A DNA stretch of 64,000 bases, taken from contig CM033110.1 of NCBI GenBank assembly GCA_019321725.1, positions 11,587,278-11,651,277 of the forward strand. The letters are read 5' to 3'. The notes beneath the pieces were generated by a model that made no database searches, was not told where the DNA came from, and saw nothing but the letters and a program-made list of their open reading frames with translations. Within the stretch, counting starts at the first letter, position 1. The number at the start of each line of letters is the position of its first letter. This DNA comes from Paulownia fortunei (lineage: Eukaryota; Streptophyta; Magnoliopsida; Lamiales; Paulowniaceae). The position numbers and the translations under genes are program-made. Positions 48,751 through 60,472 of the stretch are shown here, piece after piece.

Positions 48751-50295
48751 ACGATTTCACTTATTTAGTGAATTTTGGATTTATGCATGTTTTTAAATCA
48801 TTTAAATTCATGTTAATTATGTAAATTGCATATTTTCAGTAATTTTTAATTGGAATAATTTTAATTGCTTATTTAAATATGAAAATCACAAAAGTAACAT
48901 GAAGAAACAGGTTGTCGGATGCGAGACACTTGATGGCTGCCAATGCACTATGCGTCGATGTGCGCACAGTCACCCGACAGCGGGCGCTGGCGCTTGGTAG
49001 TGTGCACTCGACAGCAGGCGCTGACACCCAGCCGCGGGCGCTTAGCAGCACGCATGGGCGCGCGATCTTTTTTTATTTTCTAAAATATTAAAATCAAATG
49101 TTAATAATTTTTGAAAAATTATTTTTCAAGCAATTAAAAATGATCCCAAGTCAAAAATTACATTTACAACTTGGTAAATTTACATATTTTAATGATTGCA
49201 TATGATGTTAATTATGAGCATGTGTGAGATGATTATGAGCCAATAGACCAATTTGATTGGTTTTATTTAATATTTTTGGGTTTTAAATTGGGGTCTGCGA
49301 GCCTCTTATATCCATCTATGTAAGGTATTTTATTTTTTGAAAAGAGAGTAGAACAGGTGGTGAAGTTTTTTCTTTTTCTTTGGAAGACGAAGGAGAATCA
49401 AGAAGGAGGTTCCAAAGAAGGCCTATATTTTCAATTATGCAATAGAATAAGTTCTATTCCATTTTATTACCCTTAGACTGATCTTAGGCCTATTTTTAGC
49501 TCAAATGGACCGCATAGGACTGGTTCATGATCATCTATTTATTTAAGTGTATTTTAGATGCATGCTTAGGATTCTATTTAATGATTTTATGCTTGCGCAA
49601 TGATATTATGATGTCATGTATTAAATAACCAACCTAATTTAAATTATGATGAGGTCTTGGATTAATATTAAACCCCACTTAATTTACTAAAATTAAGTAA
49701 AAGAATTTTTAGAAAATTTGATTTCAAACAAAAATAGACAAGTTAGGTGGACCTATCGTTCCATACCTACCATCAAAGGTTGAGACATGACAACCGCTAC
49801 CGCATTTGATCATTGGCCATGAGTCATAGGGTAGTCTTGTGTTGGAAAGCTGTGATCTCTACCAAGTATTGAGATGCTCGTAGGATGGAATCGTCATTAT
49901 GTTAGCCATGAGTCGTGGGACATCTTGATGTTTTATCTACACGAATATTTGATAGGTATTGTTTAACACTTAGTACTATACGGGCTCATAAAATAAGGTA
50001 TATGAGAAGATGTGAGGCAAAACAAACTTGAGGATTATATAACGATACAATCATTAAAGAGTTGACTACCCACAGGAATATTTCATGGGCTCATAAAATT
50101 GGGGTGTGAAATATTTCCATTGGACTTCAAGCTCACTAGAAAATTTGATTTCCCGAAATTCCATTAGGGGTGATGAAATTCAAAGAAAATAGTGGGAGAT
50201 ATTTAGTATTAAAAATCTTATATTAAATGAATATGTTTTTCCCATAGTTTACTTATTTTTTGCTTTGTGCATGTTTTGTAGATTATTCCACTAAA
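48751..50295 (+). other. Leader of the Angela-like element with GC-rich island
   Basis: About 1.5 kb between primer site and gag without a gene. At 48905-49063 lies a GC-rich island with repeated GGGCGCTGGCGCTTGG- and CCCGACAGCGGG-like words, surrounded by AT-rich sequence. Further on, near 49806 and 49906, the phrase GCCATGAGTCGTGGGA (with small changes) occurs twice. The same order of parts is found at 61020-62600 in another copy. Confidence 0.75.
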
Positions 50296-51175
50296 ATGAC
50301 AAAGAATCCACTTGCAACAATTCTTGAACAAAATAAATTAACTAGACCTAACTTTATCGATTAGCTAAGAAACCTGAAGATAGGTCTTTAGTCGGATAAG
50401 AGGGCATATGTCCTCGACACTACGCCTCCTTCGGTTCTATCGGAGGATGTTACTTCAAAGGATTAAGCAGATTACTTATGTCATGTTGATAATAATCTAC
50501 AGGTTTGATGCTATATGCTGGCATCGATGTCAAATGAGCTGCAGAGGCAAAACGAGGATCAAGATACTGCTTATGGGATCCTCATTCACCTACAAAAGTT
50601 ATATGGTGAAATAAATCGGCAGACAAGATATCAAATCTCAAAAGAGCTTTTTAGATATCGTATGACTGAGGGCTCTTTAGTCCATGATCATGGATTGAAG
50701 ATGATAGCTTTCATTGAAAAGTTGGCGTCCCTCGGAGTCATTATGGAGAACGAACTCTATACGGACCTTGTGCTGCAATCTCTGACTTTATCATTTGACA
50801 CCTTTGTTGTCAACTTTAACAAGCACAACCTTGTGCTGCAATCTCTGACTCTATCATTTGACACCTTTATTGTCAACTTTAATAAGCACAACATAGAGAT
50901 TAGTCTCGCTGAGCTTGTGAACATGTTCAAGATAGCTAAGTCCACCATGAAAAAGGACAAGCCGGTTCTGCTTGTTGGATCTTCTTTCGGATTAAAGGCT
51001 AAAAAGTCCAAGAAAGGAAAAAAAAAGGAAAGGGTTCCTCGAAACCCAACAAGCTGAAGGCAAATGGTAGTGTCAAGAAGGTTTCTTCTCAAACCAATAA
51101 CAAGTGTCATTACTGTGGCAAACCAAAACACTGGAAGAGGAATTGCAAGGAGTATCTTGCAAGCCTGAAGAGTTC
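50296..51175 (+). pseudogene. Angela-like copia gag
   Basis: Starts at ATG 50296 (MTKNPLATILEQNKLTRPNF); stops in the first 150 bp. The middle (50515-51057) is open: EINRQTRYQISKELFRY, then a 63-bp tandem duplication in frame, then a Lys-rich linker (KAKKSKKGKKKER). After a 1-bp shift the CCHC knuckle CHYCGKPKHWKRNC follows at about 51106-51147. Gag forms the particle that packages the element RNA. In-frame duplication does not by itself break the frame, but the other lesions do. Confidence 0.85.
50767..50892 (+). repeat. 63-bp tandem duplication within gag
   Basis: Two adjacent copies, 50767-50829 and 50830-50892, differing at about two to three positions. Each encodes LVLQSLTLSFDTF followed by VNFNKHN; being 21 codons long, the copy keeps the frame. 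Confidence 0.95.
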
Positions 51176-52775
51176 AGGTATATATTTTGTTGAAATTAAC
51201 TTGTCTATTAACAATACTTCTTGGGTATTAGATACCGTTGTGGCTCACATATCTGCAATAATTTGCAGATGATGACAAGAAGTAGGAAACTGGATAGAGG
51301 AGAGACAGTCCTTAGGATGGGGAATGGAGCAAGAGTTGTTGCATTAGTTATAGGGACCATTAATCTAGCTTTTTGGAAATGGTTGTGTAATAGTTTTAAC
51401 CAATTATCTTTTTGTTCCGAATATATTAAGAATATTATCTCTATTCCAGTTTTGGATAGAGAAAGTCTTAGATTTACCATTAAGAATGGAAATTGTTCCA
51501 TTTTTAAATATTCTGATTTTATCTATTCTGGTTTTTTGACAAATTGTTTATATATTATTACTCCCTATAACCACATTTTCACAATTCAATAAAATAAAAG
51601 AAAATTAGATAATCATAGTTCCATAAGCCTGTGACACGCTAGATTATGACATATTTCTGAGAAAATGATTAACAAATTATCACAATTACTTGATCTAAAG
51701 AAAGAGCAAGAACTGCCAACATGTGAATCCTGCCTCAAAGGAAAGATGACCAAATCTCCATTTCTTGGACAAGTGGATCGAGCCAAGCATCTATTAGATT
51801 TGATCCATACAGATGTATATGGGTCACTAAATGTTAGTGTCTGCAGGAACTATAACTACTTTTTAACATTTATCGATGACTTCTCTAGGTATGGTTATGT
51901 ATACCTTTTAAGGTACAAGTTTGAAGTATTTGAAAAGTTCAAAGAATTCATAATTGAAGTAGAGAAACAAACTGGCATTAGTATAAAGACTATTCGATCT
52001 GATCGAGGAGGTGAATACTTAAGCACATAATTTTTGGATTATCTAAAAGAGAATGGGATTCTCTCACATTGGACTCCTTCTACTACTCCCCAACTCAATG
52101 GGGTTGCGGAATGTAGGAATCGAACTTTATTGGACATGGTTCAATCTATGATGAGCTTCACTTTATTGCCTCTTTCATTTTGGGGCTATGCCTTGAAAAC
52201 AGCAACATACCAATTAAACAGGGTACCATCTAAATTAGTGCCCAAAACACCATATGAGATGTGGTGTGGAAAAGCACCTTTCTATAAATACCTTAGGGTA
52301 TGGGGGTGTGCTGCTTATGTGAAGCAGTAAGTGGGAGATAAGTTAGATATGAGATACAACTTATATATGGTCGTAAGGTATCCAAAGGAGTCTATTGGAG
52401 TCTAGTTCTATGACACCTCGGAACAAAGGGTGTTTGTTTTGAGGAATGTTATATTCCTTGAAGAAGAATTTCTTTCAGAGCGAAGTGGCAAGGTTGTAGA
52501 ACTTGAAAAGGTTCAAGAACCACAGAACACCCCAACTGATGTAGTAAATAGTACACCAGGTGATGCTAGGCTCTCTGAGGCACAACCTCTTTGAAGATCT
52601 GAAAGGATTTCAAGTATACCTAAGAGGTACAGCATGTTGTTAGAGAACAAAGAAGAGGGACTCCCCATGGATAATCATCCAAGAAGCTATGGAGAGACGA
52701 TGTTTGACATCAACTCAAAGAAGTGGCAAGAAGCAATGTAGGCTGAGATGGACTCCACGTACTCCAACAAGGTAT
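51176..52775 (+). pseudogene. Angela-like copia protease and integrase
   Basis: Protease start SWVLDT near 51217-51234 is followed by a frameshift, then CGSHICNN and MGNGARVVALVIGTI in another frame. Integrase is well kept from 51665: finger end CESCLKGKMTKS, catalytic Asp in LIHTDVYG (about 51798), second in RSDRGGEY (about 51997), then a TAA at 52028-52030, and the Glu in NGVAECRN (about 52097-52120). It continues as KTPYEMW and KYLRVWGCAAYV to 52330 and, more broken, to 52770, where RT begins (ACT CC .. NKV). The solo LTR interrupts it at 52776. Confidence 0.88.
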
Positions 52776-54923
52776 GTGTTAGAGTAGGATGCCCAACGCC
52801 CCAATTAGGTTAGGTGTATTATATTCTTTTTCTTTTGTAAAGACAATCTTATTAAGAATCAAATTAATAAAATGGTATTCTCTTTATCTTATGTCTTGCA
52901 TCTTTTATTTATGCACATTAGAAAAAGTCCTTAGATCAAATTTAGCTACGGGGTATGGTCGCACATATGATGTGATCATGGAACATACCTCTAAGGTTTT
53001 AATTTTAAATAAGTTTTTAGTCGAGAGTTTTCTGAGATGGAATATTAAATAGCTCAATAAGACTCGCACATATGATGCATGCTCATGAGATGAGGATGTC
53101 ACATTCCATTGGTATTAGCGTAGAGATGTAAGTGCAGGTATGTGGATGCTAGTTAGAAAACAAGTACACCGAACATGGCCCGCAAGAAATTCTTAACTAG
53201 AGGCATTGCCTGTCGAAATAAGAATTTCTATGTTATGATAGTACACAAAGGGATATGTTGGGTGTTGCATTGATGTGCATGAAGGAATGTCAGTGGCCAA
53301 CATAGAATTCGATACTTATCTTTTTAAATAAGGAAATCTCTTGTGTTTTCATAATTCGTGATTCAAAAATCTTAGCCAAGGCAGGATAAATCATGATTCA
53401 TCAAGAATCATTGGAACTTGAAATGAGATCACAGTTATTGAATCATTTAGGGTTTTAACTTATAATCTATGCCCTAGATTCAATCGGGAGATTAGTTGTC
53501 CAAAGAATTGTACATGTATGGTACTCGCAACTGAAATAGGTTTACTCGCTATTTCACCTAAGACTAGTTTGCCATGATTACTTGATAGGTGTTTTCAGGG
53601 ATACTGAGGTTATTGGAATTAAGGAATTGATTACAAACGAATTAATTAATTGAATTAATTCATTGGAATAATTATTTTTCATAAGTTAAAAATATTGCAA
53701 GCCCACTACTAGTTTAGTAGTGAACCTAAGGGGGTCACACATCTTTATGAAAAGTAACATTTCTAATTTTAAAATTTTATCCAATGGTTGAAAATTAATT
53801 AATTAATACTGATTAATTAATTAATTAAGGGTTTTATTTAATTTAATGGTTAAATTAAATTATTTAATTAAGTAATTGAATTATTTAATTGGACCTAATT
53901 TGATTAGGAAGCCCAATTGGAGTAAATTAAATTAATCAATTGGATTGATTTGTGGATTTTTTAGTTCAAATCCAAAAATTAATGTGGACCACTTAAGAAG
54001 CCCACTAAAATATGAAGAGAATTAATTAAATAAATGTGATTAATTAATTAATATATTTATAGATAAATAAATATACTGACCGATTTTATGGGATAAAATC
54101 GGCCACTAAGATTTAATTTATATATAAATATAATTATAGTATATATATGATATATATCTATCTTGATATTATTTGAAGAGTTCAAATTAATATCAAGAAT
54201 GTATGTAGACAATTTTGATTATTAATGTAATTTCAAATTAGTCCACATACAATAGGAGAGAGAAAAGAGAAAAGTTCTTGAAAGATTTGGAATCCTTCAA
54301 AAATAAGATTTTGAACTAGTTCAAAATTGTCAAACTCTCCAAAAGTTGCGGAATAAGTAAATTTTCAGTCCTATATATGATGATGGACAAAAATTACAAC
54401 AAATAATTCAGTAAATTATGCAAAAATTATTTTGTTTAAGTCTTCTATTTTTCTCTCCAAGAAAAGAAAGAAAAAGAAAAGCGTTTTCTTGTAATCTTGA
54501 TTTTCCTATTCTTTAAAGAAAATTAGTTTCTTGTTATTCTCTTCGTACTATAGTTTTAAGAACTTAAAGAATTAATCTTTATTATTCTTGAAAATTTACT
54601 CTGTTTCTAGATTAGTAAACAATTAAAAGGATATTAGCAAATCCTTTTGATTGGTATTGCTCTTCTGCATTGTCGACTTGATTGAGGGAAGGCACTTGAA
54701 TTCCTACGAGTTCTTGTAGTCCAGGATAAGTAATTGATTGTTTTATTTCCTACAACAACTGGATTGCTTAGAAGGTATAATCTAAATTTTATATTTATTT
54801 ATATATTCACTTAAATAAGTGTGATCGTTAAAATTAGTTTCGAATCAAAGGGGTTAAATTTATGTTTGATAAAATTTTAATTTTCCACTACGTAAACCCC
54901 CTGCGATTATAGCGAACCCAACA
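52776..54923 (+). repeat. Solo LTR of the same copia family, nested in RT
   Basis: 2,148 bp, TGTTAGAGTAGGATGCCC to GCGAACCCAACA, the same ends as the host element's LTRs, but with no coding region attached. Flanking five bases are GTATG (52771-52775) and ATATG (54924-54928), a target duplication with one mismatch. The RT reading frame stops on one side and continues on the other. Compared with the 5' LTR it lacks about 85 bp near 53245 and has about 28 bp extra near 53065. Solo LTRs arise by recombination between the two LTRs of an inserted element. Confidence 0.9.
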
Positions 54924-54928
54924 ATATG

Positions 54929-56320
54929 GACCTTGGTGGACCCACCATAGGGAATTGATCCCATTAGCTGTAAATGGGTCTACAAGCAAAAGTTTGGAGT
55001 AGATGGAGAGGTAGTGACCTATAAGCCATGACTGGTAGCAAAAGGTTATACTCAGAATCAAGGAATTGATTATGAGAAAACTTTTTTACCAGTAGCAATG
55101 CTTAAATCCATTCGAATAATGCTGGCAATATCTGCATATTATGACTATGAGATATAGCAAATAGATGTGAAGACTGCTTTTCTTAATGGAAATATTAAGG
55201 AAGAGATCTATATGAAGCAGTCAAAAGGCTTCATATCCAGTGGGAGCGAACAAAAGGTTTGTAAGCTCCAGAGATCCATTTATGGACTCAAACAAGCTTT
55301 AAGGAGTTGGAACATACAATTTGATAAAACATTCAAAATGTTTAATTTTCATAAGAACCCGAATGAACCATGTATTTACAAAAAGGTTAGTGAGAGTGCA
55401 GTTACGTTTGTTGTGCTCTACGTCGATGACATCCTATTCATTGGGAATGATGTAGGGATGTTGCAATCAATGAGGACTTAGTTATCTAATCAGTTTTTCA
55501 TAAAGGACTTGAGAGATGCATCTTTTATCTTGGGGATAAAGATCTATAGAGATAGATCAAAAAGGATGATTGGACTATTCCAGTCTACATACATAGACAA
55601 AGTGCTAAAAAGGTTTAGCATCGAAGAATCCAAAAGAGGATTCCTGCCTATAAGTCTTAGGATTTCACTCTCCACTGTTATGTCTACCAAGATACCTGAA
55701 GAGAGAGAAAAGATAGCTCGTATACCTTATGCTTCTGCAATAGGGAGTATAATATATGCAATGTTATGTACAATGCCTGATATAGCACTTGTTGTAATTG
55801 TCACGAGCAGATATCAGTCTAATTCATGGGAAGAACACTGAAAAGCCGTTAAGATGATTCTCAAGCACTTGAGAAGGACTAAAGATATCTTTCTAATATA
55901 CGATAATGGAGAACTAAAACTGGAAGGATATATAGACTCTAGTTTTTAGTCTGATTTAGATGACTCAAAGTCAATGTCTGGATATATATTCACCCTCAAT
56001 GGTAGTGCGGTTAATTGGAAGAGTTCCAAGCAAGAGACGACTGTAGACTCTACCACTGAAGGTGAATATATTATTGCATCAGATGCAGTAAGAGAAGCTA
56101 TTTGGATAAGAAATAACCAAGATCTTATCAAAGATCCAATCACATAATGAGATGATATCATTTGATCAGAGAGATCATTAGTAGAGGCGATATCATTGTG
56201 GATCAAGTTGCCTTAGGAGAAATTATAGTAAACCCATTTACTAAGCCTTTAGCACAGAAGATATTCGACGGATATTTTGAGAAGATGGGCCTTAGATACA
56301 TGGGCAATTGGAGTTAGGGC
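54929..56320 (+). pseudogene. Angela-like copia reverse transcriptase and RNase H
   Basis: RT resumes with ISCKWVYKQKFGVDGE and VAKGYTQNQGIDYEKTF, then IDVKTAFLNGNIKEEIYM (55164 on), SIYGLKQALRSWN, and YVDDILFIGND with YVDD at 55419-55430. RNase H part: [31 protein letters not shown] and [17 protein letters not shown] (about 56057-56106). At least seven stops (for example 55158-55160, 55479-55481, 55839-55841, 55947-55949) and late frameshifts. Not functional. Confidence 0.9.
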
Positions 56321-56331
56321 AAGTGGGAGAA
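56321..56331 (+). other. Polypurine tract of the Angela-like element
   Basis: AAGTGGGAGAA directly before the 3' LTR. Confidence 0.8.
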
Positions 56332-58598
56332 TATTAGAGTAGGATGCCCATACCCCACTTAGATTAGGTGTATTATACTCTTTTTTGTTTGTGAAGATAA
56401 TCTTATTGAAAATCATATTAATAAAAAAAGATATTTTCTTTATTTTATGTTTTGCATCTTTTATTTATGCACATTAGATAAAGTTCTTAAACCAAAATTA
56501 GCTACATGGCATGATCGCACATATGATAGCGATCATGGAACATGCCTTTAAGGCTTTGTTTTTAAATAAGTTCCGATTAAAGAGCTTTTTGAGATAGGAC
56601 ATCAAATAGCTCAGTAAGACGCGCACATACTATGCATGCTTGTAGGATGAGGATGTCGTATTCCATTGGCATTAGCATAGAGACACAAGTACATGTATGT
56701 GGGTGATTGTTAGGGAACAAGTACACCGAACATGGCCCACAAGATCTTATTAGCTGGAGGTTTTTCCTATCGAAATAAGAATTTTTGTGTTGCAATAGTA
56801 TATGGCTAGTCCTCGGACTTGAGATACAATGGTAGCCTTGTGCACATCCTGCAATACTTTGATATATCTTCTAATTGCTTGATAATTACAAAGAGGGTAT
56901 GTTGGGTGTTGCACTGATGTCCATGGAGGTTTGTCAGTGGCCAACATAGAATTCGACACTTGTCTTTTTAAATAAGAAAATCTTTTGTATTTTCATAATT
57001 TGTAATTCAAAGACCTTGGCCAAGGAAGGATGAATCGTGATTCATCAAGAATCACTGGAACTTGAAATAGGATCACAATTATTGAATCATTTAGGATTTC
57101 GACTTATAATCCATGCCCTAAATTTAATCGGGAGATTAATAGTCGAAGGGACTGTACGTGTATGATACTCACAATTGAAATATATTTACTCGCTATTTCA
57201 CTGAAGACTAATTTGCCATGATTACTTGTTAGGTGTTTTTATGGATAGTGAAGTTCTTAGAATTAAATAGTTGATTCCAAGTGGATTAATTAATTATATT
57301 ATTTAATTAGAATAATTATTATTCATAAGTTGCAAATGTTGAAAACCCGCTACTAGTTTAGCAGTGAACCTAAGATGATCACACATCTTTATGCAAAGTA
57401 ACATTTCTAATTTTAGAATTTATTAAATGGTTGAAAATTAATTAATTAATACTGATTAATTAATTAATTAAGGGTTCTATTTAATTTAATGGCTAAATTA
57501 AATTATTCAATTAAGTAATTAGATTATTTTGGACCTAATTTGATTTGAAAATCAATTCGAGTAAATAAAATTAATCAATTGGATTGATTAAATTGGAATT
57601 GAATCAATTGAATTAATTTGTGAATTTTTTAGTCCAAACCTAAAAATTAATGTGGACCACTTAAGAAGCTCAATAAAATATGAAGAGAATAAATTAAATA
57701 AATATAATTTATTTAATTAATATATTTATAGATAAATAGATATACTGATCGATTTTATGAGATAAAATCGACCACTAAGATTTAATTTGTATATAAATAT
57801 AATTATAGTATATATATGATATATATCTTTCTTGATATTATTTGAAGAGTTCAAATTAATATCAACAATGTATGTAGATAATTTTGATGTTAATGTAGTA
57901 TCAAATTAGTCCACATACAATAGGAGAGAGAAAAGAGAAGAGTTCTCGAAAGATTTCGAAAGATTTGGAATCCTTCTCAGATAAGATTTTGAAGTAGTTC
58001 AAAATTGTCAAACTCTCCAAGAGTAGGAGAATAATCAAAATTTCAGCCCTACAAATAGTTATGGCGAAAAATTACACATAATATTCAGAAGATTTAAATA
58101 AAAATTATTTTGTTTAAGTCTTCTATTTTTCTCTCCAACAAAAGAAGAAAAAGAAAAACATTTTCTTATAATCTTGATTTTCTTATCATTTAAAAGAAAA
58201 ATCAATTTCTTGTTATTCTCTTCATATTATTTTTTCAAAAACTTAAAGAATCAATCTTTATTGTTTCTAAAAATTTACTCTGGTTCTAGATTAGTTAACA
58301 ATTAAAAAGATACTAGCGAATTATTTTGATTGGTGTTGTTCTTCCGTATTGTGGTCCTAATAGAGGAAGACATTTGGATTCTTGCGAGTTCTTAAAATTC
58401 AAGATAAGCAATTAATTACTTCATTCCTATAACAAGCGGAGTGCACGAAAGATATAATCTGAATTTATATTTGTTTATATATTCACTTGAATAAGCGTAA
58501 TTGTTAAAATCGCTTTTGAATCAAAGGGGTTAAATTTATGTTTGATAAAATTTTAATTTTCCGCTACGTATACCCCTACGATTATAGTGAACCCAACA
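56332..58598 (+). repeat. 3' LTR of the Angela-like element (2,267 bp)
   Basis: Starts TATTAGAGTAGGATGCCC (TG changed to TA) and ends GTGAACCCAACA. Homologous to the 5' LTR with many substitutions and indels, so the insertion is old. Confidence 0.9.
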
Positions 58599-58826
58599 AA
58601 ACTTTCACTTATATTTCATGAGGGAAATTTCATTATGGATTTCATGGCCAACTATGCCTGTCGTGTTCAAGAATCGGGTATATGGCTTCAAGATCAGTTT
58701 CCACGAGAAATTATTGGACACATCAAATTAGACGCTTTACAATTACTAAATTTCAGATTCCACTTATACCTAGACTTTATTTCTTTGTTAACATTTTCTT
58801 TTTCATTTTGAATATAAGGGAGTAAG
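58599..58826 (+). pseudogene. LINE RNase H, 3' part
   Basis: Continues the RNase H domain cut at 46518: IFHEGNFIMDFMANYACRVQ, then WLQDQFPREIIGHI and KLDALQLLNF. The phrase with EGN..DFMAN is the typical end of RNase H in plant LINEs. The frame fits the left half once the copia element and one copy of its 5-bp duplication are left out. The 3' tail of the LINE follows without a clear poly-A. Confidence 0.85.
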
Positions 58827-58829
58827 TAC

Positions 58830-59510
58830 TCTTTATTTCTTACTTTCAAAATATAAAATTTAACTTTTTGATTATTTTGATTCATTGTTGCTAATTAGAA
58901 ACCCATTTCCTAATTACTCATCCGAACCATGGCCATAGATTTTTTAATCAAGTACAGTAGAAATCATAGGAGATTCATTTATTCTTTTAGATAGGTGATG
59001 GATTCTTTGTGGAAAACTCATTAACCTCTATAAATAAGGATGATACACCTAAAATACCCCATTTTTTGATTGATCTGCAATTAGAGGATGAATCAAAGTA
59101 TACCATGTAGAGTATGATATTACAATGGTACATCAAGTCAAAGGACTATATCATGCACTATCGTAATGGTGGAAACTTCCCATTCGACAATCATATTTCC
59201 TGGGGAATTTTCGATGGGGTAGTTTAGTATACATATTTTCTAACAAGCACCCGCATACGTGCACTAGTGTCAACCGGTGTCTATAGAATGAGACACCCTT
59301 CTTGCGAGCCTGCATCGTATGCATAAGTATTAATGGGCTAGTCAATATTCCGTCTCAAAAAACCCTTGAATTAGAATATTTTTTAAGATCACGGTCATAG
59401 AGACATGTTCTATGATCGCTATCCTATACGCAATCATGCCCTATAGCCATATGTGATCTAGGAACTTCATCTAATTCTAAAAATTTAAGATGAAGATTGT
59501 CATTAATTGA
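58830..59510 (-). repeat. Diverged copia LTR fragment, minus strand
   Basis: On the minus strand, about 59480-59200 reads in the order of the Angela-like LTR start: a phrase on AGACATGTTC, GGGTTTTTTGAGACGGAATA, a GCATACGATGCAGG-like part and CACGTATGCGGGTGCTTGTTAGAA (compare ACGTGGGTGCTTGTTAGGGA at 46860). The rest, 58830-59200, is unassigned. Similarity is moderate; the fragment belongs to a related family. Confidence 0.5.
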
Positions 59511-60472
59511 TATTAATATGAAAAAGGTTGTTTCTACAAGAATATAAGGGCCGATACAATTAGCTCATCGGGCATTAATATAACGGAACTCTCAAGCAAA
59601 TGAGGATGCGATGCCAAAAGTTTTTAATCATCCTTTTAAATTTTTGTAATCTCTATAGAACTTCTAGTAAATTATGTTAAATTTCTATACTACATACTAA
59701 ATTTGTTGTGATGTGAACTTATGCTTAATTCATCATTTATATAGTATTAACTATGACAATGACATGAAGCATTATTTACGTGAATATGTTTTGTAATATA
59801 ATAAAAAATGAATGGAAGAAGTTAAATAAAATAATTTAACATAAAAAAATCACAATTCATATCACATAATTCATCTTATTCATTAAAATTAACTTGTTCA
59901 TTTTTGCTCATTTATTTTATAGTCATAGATGTTTTCCCCCAAAATAAAATAAATTAGAAAAAAAAATCTAAAAAATTCACAATATGTGAAAAAATTATTA
60001 ACTTTAAACAGTTATAACTCTATTATGCAAAGTTTTCATTAGGCCAATAATTTTTTGGTTGGACTGCCCTAAAAGTTTAGTTTTATATAAAATTGAGCTT
60101 GCGTAAAAATTTAAAAGATTCAAAAAATTATAACAAAGGAAGAAAAAATTTTCAGCTTTAAAGAAGAGTTTGATATCATAAATGAAGCAATGTTTTATAT
60201 TCAAATTATAGCACTTTACATAAAAGTTCAAAAAGTCCTTTCTTTTTAGCTCTTTAGTAGATGACAATTAAGGTTACAATAGGTATCACAGAATTTCAAG
60301 AATCTTTGTGAGTTATTGGTGCTTTTATAATAGTACAATACAAGAAAGTTATGAAACTAAAAATTTAGATTGGTCACATACCAATGTATGGACTTTTTAA
60401 AAATATGGGCTTTTGTAGCGTTTTAAGAATCAAGGCTTTAATACCTCCAAGTATAACTTTGATGGTTCAAAC
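59511..60472. other. AT-rich stretch, nothing recognised
   Basis: No open frame of note, no repeat family seen. Could be old retroelement sequence. Confidence 0.4.

Larger units (their letters stand above)
46519..58598 (+). mobile_element. Angela-like Ty1/copia element inserted in the LINE
   Basis: Complete structure: LTR 46519-48736, primer site, long leader, gag, protease, integrase, RT, RNase H, polypurine tract, LTR 56332-58598. Flanking five bases are AACCT (46514-46518) and AAACT (58599-58603), a target duplication with one mismatch. Its removal brings the two halves of the LINE RNase H back into the same frame. The coding part carries many stops and frameshifts and a further solo LTR at 52776-54923. 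LTRs above 2 kb and the Gag sentence with a Lys/Ser-rich linker before a CCHC knuckle suggest the Angela lineage. Confidence 0.9.
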
